A program made the translations under genes and the position numbers. The notes under the pieces are model-generated. The model was not told the origin of the DNA and searched no databases. It worked only from the letters and a program-made list of their open reading frames with translations. DNA of 8,972 nucleotides from UBA6168 sp031426435 (GTDB lineage: Bacteria; Bacteroidota; Bacteroidia; Chitinophagales; Saprospiraceae), in NCBI GenBank assembly GCA_031426435.1, contig JANPLH010000168.1, positions 1-8,972 on the forward strand. Direction: 5' to 3'. This document shows, piece by piece, positions 1 to 3,731 of the stretch. The stretch's first letter is position 1. Each line of letters opens with the position of its first letter.

Positions 1-100
1 AGTTCGCAACCACCACGGCCCCCTCCACGTGGATTAAAACTGTGTTTAGGTTTAATGATTCCATGTCTATTGGTTTAGCATAATCGGAGTGAATATCCAT
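1..100 (-). CDS. Possible 5' end of a leftward gene, truncated by the window edge
   Basis: On the minus strand an ATG at 100 opens a frame that stays open for 33 codons to the window edge. It begins MDIHSDYAKP and reaches a hydrophobic run, TVLIHVEGAVVV. An in-frame ATG at 118 would add six residues, and a TGA at 133-131 closes the frame upstream. A G-rich stretch (104-112) lies just before the ATG at 100. The product is not recognised. Two plus-strand frames are also open from the left edge, to stops at 76-78 and 81-83, and either could instead be the tail of a rightward gene. The call rests only on an open frame and a plausible composition, so it is tentative. If real, it is divergent from the CBM48 gene at 290. 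Confidence 0.35.
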   Translation of the reverse strand, partial: MDIHSDYAKPIDMESLNLNTVLIHVEGAVVVAN

Positions 101-226
101 GCTTACCCCCCTCGACATCAATGACTTAAATCAAGTAAAAAGCATAATAGTAGTCACCTTGAAATGGAGGCGGAGCTTGGTGTTGAGGCATTGATAAGAA
201 TCACCCAAAAGACCTGACGAGCATCA

Positions 227-257
227 TTTGCAGCCATATATCTTGCCCTTATTTTTG
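227..257 (+). promoter_or_regulatory. Bacteroidota-type promoter for the CBM48 gene
   Basis: TTTG at 227-230 is followed by exactly 19 bases and then TATTTTTG at 250-257. This matches the Bacteroidota sigma-ABfr promoter consensus (-33 TTTG, about 19 bp, -7 TAnnTTTG) without a mismatch. Transcription would begin a few bases after 257 and leave a leader of roughly 25 nt before the ATG at 290. No Shine-Dalgarno sequence is evident in that leader (ends CCAATTACA), which is usual for the phylum. Confidence 0.7.
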
Positions 258-289
258 CACCATCGTTAAAACATTATAAACCAATTACA

Positions 290-607
290 ATGAGCCTACA
301 AAAGCAATTCATCAAATCAAAGAAAACCTGCAAAGTGACTTTCTCACTTGCCAATGAGGCAGTAAATGGAGCCAAAGAAGTCCTGTTGCTTGGCGATTTC
401 AACCAATGGGGAAAGGAAGCTCCGCTCCCCATGAAAAATGCCAAAGACGGCTTTATGGCTACCATGGAATTGAAGCCCGGTGCGGAGTACGAGTTTCGTT
501 ATCTAATTGACAACGAGACTTGGATGAACGACCGGGAGGCTGACAGATACGTTTCAACTCCATTTGGGGTAGAAAACTCGGTTGTTGTAGTACCTGCTGA
601 GATGTAG
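290..607 (+). CDS. Stand-alone CBM48/AMPK-type glycogen-binding (isoamylase early-set) domain protein
   Basis: This 105-residue protein is essentially one immunoglobulin-like early-set domain of the CBM48/AMPK1-CBM family, which binds alpha-glucan chains such as glycogen. The beta-strand pattern starts near residue 14 (KVTFSL). It continues through VLLLGDFNQW at 31-40, where the Trp is the classic sugar-stacking position, and EFRYLIDNETWMND at 68-81, which carries the second aromatic. The strand ending NSVVVVP at 96-102 closes the domain. There is no signal peptide or catalytic domain, so it is probably a cytoplasmic glycogen-associated binding protein or adaptor; that role is inferred. Lone-domain proteins of this kind are common in Bacteroidota. 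The start at 290 fits the promoter at 227-257, and a hairpin follows at 623-656. Confidence 0.85.
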   Translation: MSLQKQFIKSKKTCKVTFSLANEAVNGAKEVLLLGDFNQWGKEAPLPMKNAKDGFMATMELKPGAEYEFRYLIDNETWMNDREADRYVSTPFGVENSVVVVPAEM

Positions 608-622
608 AAACAGTAAAACAAG

Positions 623-668
623 CTTTGGAAACCCCGGCAAAAAATGGCTTCCAAGGTTCATTATTAAT
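623..668 (+). terminator. Hairpin with AT-rich tail after the CBM48 gene
   Basis: CTTTGGAA (623-630) pairs with TTCCAAGG (649-656) in an 8-bp stem with one G-T wobble. A TTCATTATTAATTATTTT tail follows. It begins 15 nt after the stop codon at 605-607, which fits an intrinsic terminator or a partial attenuator. The loop is long (18 nt) and the tail is not a pure T-run, so readthrough into the small ORF at 691 is possible. Confidence 0.4.
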
Positions 669-690
669 TATTTTCCAAAAATCATTAGCC

Positions 691-774
691 ATGAAAAAGC
701 TGATTAAATTCGTGCTTGCTGCCATGTTCGTGAAAGGGGTTATTGATCGCTTTCGCAAACCCCACTTGGCATAA
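691..774 (+). CDS. Candidate 27-residue microprotein with a single hydrophobic helix
   Basis: ATG at 691 opens a 27-codon frame ending in TAA at 772-774. The product begins MKKLIKFVLAAMFVKGVID and ends in a basic tail, RFRKPHLA. It therefore has a lysine-rich start, a hydrophobic or amphipathic stretch of about 13-15 residues, and a positively charged C-terminus. This could be a membrane-associated small protein, a leader peptide or a toxin-like peptide. A strong terminator-like stem begins 18 nt after the stop, so the ORF occupies its own short transcriptional unit or the tail of the CBM48 unit. No matching promoter was found just upstream. I do not recognise the family. An ORF this short can occur by chance, so confidence is limited. 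Confidence 0.45.
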   Translation: MKKLIKFVLAAMFVKGVIDRFRKPHLA

Positions 775-792
775 AAAGCGATTTTGCTTTGT

Positions 793-834
793 CGAAGCCC
801 TGCCGGGATAGTTCCCGGTGGGGCTTCGTCGTTA
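793..834 (+). terminator. Strong two-part stem, probable intrinsic terminator
   Basis: CGAAGCCC (793-800) pairs perfectly with GGGCTTCG (821-828). Inside it, CCGGG (803-807) pairs with CCCGG (814-818) around a 6-nt ATAGTT loop, giving 13 bp of GC-rich stem with small internal bulges. The following TCGTTATT is moderately T-rich. It lies 18 nt after the stop of the 27-residue ORF and ends the CBM48/microprotein region. A weaker stem, AAAGC (775-779) with GCTTT (786-790), directly precedes it. Confidence 0.65.
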
Positions 835-994
835 TTAATGCCATGCCCTTTCCGCCGATAGCCATGACGAACAACCTATTAGGGTGGATGAGTAGGTTAT
901 TGGCATCACCAATCTGGACTACCCGTTTTTCAAAAACCGGATGCTCCGGTAGCCCAACTTAGTCTTAACTTTGCTCATTCAAACCACCATCAAA
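835..994 (+). promoter_or_regulatory. Upstream region of the DinB-like gene with a -7-like element
   Basis: TAACTTTG at 966-973 matches the Bacteroidota -7 consensus TAnnTTTG and lies 21 nt before the chosen ATG at 995. No TTTG occurs at the expected -33 spacing, so only half of the promoter is present. Small inverted repeats occur upstream: AACCTA/TAGGTT (873-878/893-898), ATTGG/CCAAT (899-903/909-913) and CTACC/GGTAG (919-923/948-952). They could form short stems, but no known RNA family is recognisable. No gene is seen in this stretch. Confidence 0.35.
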
Positions 995-1519
995 ATGAAA
1001 AAATCGGACATAGCTCGCAATCCTTCTTATTTCGACACTTATATCAACAAGATAGATGACCTCGAACTTGCCGATGCCCTCGACCAAAGCCTCGCCGAGT
1101 TGGATGCCTTGGACTTGGACTCGCTGCATCGCCTCGGCGACCAAGTCTATGCCCCCGGCAAATGGACGGTGCGGGACATCATCCAGCACATCACCGACAT
1201 GGAGCGGGTCTTTTGCTATCGTGCAATGAGCATCGGCAGGAACGACACGCCAACCCTGCCCGGCTGCGATGAGAACATTTATGCCGCACATGCTGGCGCC
1301 AACACCCGCCCGCTGGAACAGGCGCTGGCAGAGCTGCGCCACGTGCGGCAAGCCACCCTTGCCCTATTCCGCACTTTCGATGAGGCAGCCTTGCGCCGCA
1401 CTGGGATTATGTTCAAGTTCGAGCTGCCTGTACTGGCGGTTGGGTTCATACTCGCTGGCCACCAGCGCCACCATTTTGGGGTGATGCGGGAACGGTATTT
1501 TCCATTGCTAAATCCTTAA
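995..1519 (+). CDS. DinB-like (DinB_2) four-helix-bundle protein
   Basis: This 174-residue protein has the layout of the DinB/YfiT-like metalloenzyme superfamily, whose members include thiol-dependent transferases and stress-induced proteins. The characteristic PGKWTVRDIIQHITDMER occurs around residues 54-71, with the first metal-ligand-type His at 65. A GHQRHH motif at residues 155-160 supplies the C-terminal ligand histidines (156 and 159/160). The intervening LPGCDEN and a conserved-looking ELRHVRQA helix also fit the family. The true substrate cannot be read from the sequence. I chose ATG 995 over an in-frame TTG at 971 because that TTG lies inside the -7-like element. It appears to be a single-gene unit, and the 174-bp inverted-repeat element follows it. 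Confidence 0.8.
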   Translation: MKKSDIARNPSYFDTYINKIDDLELADALDQSLAELDALDLDSLHRLGDQVYAPGKWTVRDIIQHITDMERVFCYRAMSIGRNDTPTLPGCDENIYAAHAGANTRPLEQALAELRHVRQATLALFRTFDEAALRRTGIMFKFELPVLAVGFILAGHQRHHFGVMRERYFPLLNP

Positions 1520-1555
1520 ATGTCTTTCCCGATTTATCCCTTTGGGAATGGAATC

Positions 1556-1739
1556 TAATCCAATGGTTCGTGAAGGTTTAAGGTTTCAAGTTTCACGGAG
1601 CACAAGACGAATACATAAAGTCGGGTATTTACTGAAAGGTTGTTTTTGCGATAAACCCTTTCACAAATTAAACGACCTAAACACGATAGCAGCCACCCCG
1701 TGAAACCTTAAACTTGAAACCTCACGAACCATTGTAATC
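1556..1739. mobile_element. MITE-like element with terminal inverted repeats and a 5-bp flanking duplication
   Basis: The 174-bp core (1561-1734) begins CAATGGTTCGTGA (1561-1573) and ends with its exact reverse complement TCACGAACCATTG (1722-1734). The inverted similarity continues inward to 1598 and 1698, about 37 bases with one gap and four mismatches. The identical pentamer TAATC lies directly outside each end (1556-1560 and 1735-1739), as expected for a target-site duplication. The roughly 100-bp interior has no ORF of note. The arms contain 7-nt units AAGGTTT and CAAGTTT whose order is swapped between the arms. Together these suggest a non-autonomous transposable element (MITE). A long regulatory hairpin with a chance TAATC match is the alternative. 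No transposase is present here. Confidence 0.55.
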
Positions 1740-1743
1740 TGAT

Positions 1744-2391
1744 ATGAAACAAAAATCCACCCGCACCCAAGGTAGCCGCTACTACCCGAAGCGCTACGAC
1801 TTCGACCCAGTTCAACGCAATGCCATCTTGGACGAAGGGTTGGTCTGTCATGTCTCCTTTGTGCTTGACAACCAGCCGTTTATCATCCCCACGAGTTATT
1901 GCAGGGTAGGGGAAATACTGTACCTGCACGGCTCGGTGGGCAGCCATTTTTTCATGCAAATGGCCAAGGAAATCCCCGTCTGCGTGGCCGTGACGCACGT
2001 GGATGGACTGGTGCTCGCCCGGTCGGTTTTCAATCATTCCATGAACTACCGTTCGGTAGTGGCCTTCGGGAAAACCCGCCTTGTGGAAAGCGACGAGGAG
2101 CGCTGGCTGGCGGCGGAGCGCTTCACGGAGCACATCATCCCTGGACGCTGGGACGATGCCCGGCAGCCCAATAAAAGCGAATTGAAAAAGACCATGTTCA
2201 TCGCCGTGGAGATGGAGGAGGCGTCCGTCAAGTTCCGGGTGCACGGCGTCGGCGACGATGCGGAGGACATGGGCCTGGAAGTATGGGCTGGAGTGCTGCC
2301 GCTGAAGCTCGTGCCACAGCTACCGGAAACGGACGACGAGGGGATGAAGGGCGTTCCCGTGCCAGATTACGTCCTGAACTATGGCCGTTAG
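1744..2391 (+). CDS. Pyridoxamine 5'-phosphate oxidase-like flavin-nucleotide-binding protein
   Basis: This 215-residue protein has a PNPOx-like split-barrel fold of the Pyridox_ox_2/NimA-like type, which normally binds FMN or a related flavin as a dimer. Typical segments appear in order: RNAILDEGLVCHVSFV at residues 25-40, FIIPTSYCRVGEILYLHGS at 46-64 (phosphate/flavin-binding region), LVLARSVFNHSMNYRSVV at 89-106, and WAGVLPL near 181-187. The length is normal for the family. The enzymatic role is unknown, and such proteins are often only annotated as flavin-nucleotide-binding. The ATG lies just 4 nt beyond the right TAATC of the MITE-like element, so its leader and possibly its promoter lie within that element. 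The EamA transporter gene begins 12 nt after its stop, suggesting one operon. Confidence 0.85.
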   Translation: MKQKSTRTQGSRYYPKRYDFDPVQRNAILDEGLVCHVSFVLDNQPFIIPTSYCRVGEILYLHGSVGSHFFMQMAKEIPVCVAVTHVDGLVLARSVFNHSMNYRSVVAFGKTRLVESDEERWLAAERFTEHIIPGRWDDARQPNKSELKKTMFIAVEMEEASVKFRVHGVGDDAEDMGLEVWAGVLPLKLVPQLPETDDEGMKGVPVPDYVLNYGR

Positions 2392-2403
2392 CATAAATGA
2401 ATT

Positions 2404-3273
2404 ATGACCAAAAACCCGGCGCTTAATAAATGGATTATCCTTGTCGTGCTGTCCCTGATTTGGGGCAGCAGTTTCATCCTCATCAAAAAGGGCCTGACGG
2501 GCTTCGGCTTCGTGGAGGCGGCCAGCATCCGGCTGATGGCAGGTGGGGCGGTTTTCTTGCCTGTAGCGCTCACGCAATACTCGAAGGTACCCCGTGACCG
2601 TTGGCCCTATCTGGTACTGATTACTTTTATCGGCATGTTCATCCCAGCCTTTTTGTTTTGCTTGGCGCAACAGCATGTGCAGAGCGCCGTGGCGGGCATG
2701 TTGAACGCCTTGACGCCAATTTTCACCTTGGTTTTTTCCATGTTCTTGTTTAAAACAAGCCATAAGCCAACGCAAATCATTGGCTTGCTGCTCGGTTTGG
2801 CCAGTGCGGTGATGCTCATCGTCGAGCGATCCGACTCAGCCCTGACCCTCAACATGTATGCTGGGCTTATAGTCATTGCCACGGTCTGTTACGGCCTGAA
2901 CATCAACATCGTCAAGCAGTATCTGAACGAAGTGCCCTCCCTTGCGATTTCCTCCGTGTCGGTGGCCATGGGTGGGCTGCTGGCATTTCTGTTCATCTTT
3001 TTGCCTCGCCACGAAAACTACGCCATGACGGAGGAGCGCTGGCTGCCCCTGGCTGCTTTGGTCTTTTTGGGCATATTCAGCACGGCGATGGCGCAGGTGC
3101 TTTTCTATAAACTGATAAAAGAGACTTCGGCCATTTTTGCCAGTTCTACCACGTATATCATGCCCATTGTGGCGGTGATGTGGGGGCTGTTGGATGGGGA
3201 GGTTTTTCACCTCGTGCATGCCCTTGGCATCGTGGGGATTTTGACGGCGGTGGTGCTGATACGGAAAGGGTGA
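2404..3273 (+). CDS. EamA/DMT-superfamily transporter, ten predicted membrane helices
   Basis: This 289-residue integral membrane protein consists of two tandem EamA repeats (roughly residues 9-140 and 150-287), each with five hydrophobic helices. The hallmark WGSSFILIKKGL follows the first helix at about residues 20-31. A second-half FSTAMAQVLFYKLIKE segment around 226-241 is typical of the family. These drug/metabolite transporters usually export amino acids, metabolites or toxic compounds from the cytoplasm, and the substrate cannot be read here. The protein ends in a short positive tail, IRKG. It starts 12 nt after the PNPOx-like gene and is probably co-transcribed with it. It converges on the 960-residue T9SS protein across the repeat-rich gap. 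Confidence 0.9.
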   Translation: MTKNPALNKWIILVVLSLIWGSSFILIKKGLTGFGFVEAASIRLMAGGAVFLPVALTQYSKVPRDRWPYLVLITFIGMFIPAFLFCLAQQHVQSAVAGMLNALTPIFTLVFSMFLFKTSHKPTQIIGLLLGLASAVMLIVERSDSALTLNMYAGLIVIATVCYGLNINIVKQYLNEVPSLAISSVSVAMGGLLAFLFIFLPRHENYAMTEERWLPLAALVFLGIFSTAMAQVLFYKLIKETSAIFASSTTYIMPIVAVMWGLLDGEVFHLVHALGIVGILTAVVLIRKG

Positions 3274-3301
3274 GGTGAAGGTGGAAATTAATAGAAATTG
3301 G

Positions 3302-3570
3302 GAAATTGGAAATTAGGCTGCAGGATGTTTTAACCCGCTTGGGTTAGTACAGGGGCAGGGTTAGACCACCCTTTGATTGCGTAACGGAATATGACGGTGC
3401 GCTGCACCTTGAAGCCAGCAATATTGGATTTCTACAAATATTGAGGTGCGCTGCACCTATTGTTAATTCCTGACCCTATAAATTGGAAATTAGGCAGCAG
3501 AATAGCTTAACCACTCAGGTCAATTTAGAGGAGGGGTTCGATAACTCATTTTTAGTTGCACAAGCATAAA
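3302..3570. repeat. Two diverged copies of an approximately 90-bp leader sequence
   Basis: Copy 1 (about 3302-3395) and copy 2 (about 3478-3570) both begin AAATTGGAAATTAGGC followed by a similar GCAG, then a TTAACC-type word and a G-rich stretch (AGGGGCAGGG / GAGGGG). Each ends directly at a palindromic module: 3396 for the first and 3571, in inverted orientation, for the second. Similarity is moderate and patchy, so the boundaries are approximate. The start of copy 1 overlaps short repeats of GGAAATT at 3293-3316. No ORF or RNA gene is recognisable. Confidence 0.5.
3387..3458 (+). repeat. REP-like module, copy A
   Basis: This module contains two copies of the 13-bp near-palindrome GGTGCGCTGCACC (3396-3408 and 3445-3457), separated by 36 bp that include CAATATTG-like words able to form a small inner stem. 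Together with 9 bp of upstream flank (GAATATGAC), the 72-bp segment recurs at 3636-3707 with only four mismatches. The paired-palindrome layout resembles bacterial REP/REPIN elements. The family is not one I can name. Confidence 0.7.
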
Positions 3571-3634
3571 GGTGCAGCGCACCAACCTATTTGTAGCATT
3601 GGCATTAACCCAGGCATTTGAGGTGCAGCGCACC
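3571..3634 (-). repeat. REP-like module, copy B, inverted and diverged
   Basis: Two copies of GGTGCAGCGCACC (3571-3583 and 3622-3634), the reverse complement of the palindrome in modules A and C, flank a 38-bp spacer. The spacer shares TATTTGTAG with the reverse complement of the A/C spacer but is otherwise diverged. This is an older inverted copy of the same module. It sits head to tail with copy C, only 10 bp apart. Confidence 0.65.
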
Positions 3635-3635
3635 C

Positions 3636-3707
3636 GAATATGACGGTGCGCTGCACCTCAAAGCCAGCAATATTGGGGTTCTACAAATATTGAGGTGCGC
3701 TGCACCT
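3636..3707 (+). repeat. REP-like module, copy C
   Basis: This is a near-identical direct repeat of 3387-3458 (68 of 72 positions), with palindromes at 3645-3657 and 3694-3706. The differences (TTG to TCA and ATT to GGT) lie in the spacer. The last palindrome is extended here: the arms 3688-3698 and 3702-3712 are perfectly complementary over 11 bp around a 3-base centre. Confidence 0.7.
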
Positions 3708-3712
3708 CAATA
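3688..3712 (-). terminator. Perfect 11-bp stem just after the 960-residue T9SS gene
   Basis: TATTGAGGTGC (3688-3698) and GCACCTCAATA (3702-3712) form a stem with a 3-nt loop. Read on the minus strand it begins 19 nt after the stop codon of the T9SS gene (stop at 3732-3734) and is followed by TTTGTAG. The position suits a transcription end or an mRNA 3'-protecting hairpin. The tail is only weakly T-rich, and the stem is part of the REP-like module. Termination is an inference. Confidence 0.4.
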
Positions 3713-3731
3713 GTCGTTTCGGCTTTCCTTT

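Noticed and set aside
459..758. 99-codon minus-strand ORF overlapping the CBM48 gene and the small ORF
   Set aside because: It conflicts with the clear CBM48 coding frame and spans a terminator-like hairpin. Its translation resembles no protein family.
971..994. TTG start extending the DinB-like protein by eight residues
   Set aside because: The TTG is part of the TAACTTTG -7-like element, and the ATG at 995 gives a normal N-terminus (MKKSDIARN).
1708..2244. 178-codon minus-strand ORF opposite the PNPOx-like gene
   Set aside because: It is the antisense frame of a well-supported gene, with a His-rich composition typical of shadows.
3525..3550. tRNA T-arm-like GGTTCGA sequence
   Set aside because: The surrounding bases do not form acceptor, D or anticodon stems, and the diverged paralogous leader copy lacks the motif.
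3387..3712. CRISPR array
   Set aside because: The repeats are short palindromes with alternating orientation, spacers are near-identical between modules A and C, and no cas gene is present.
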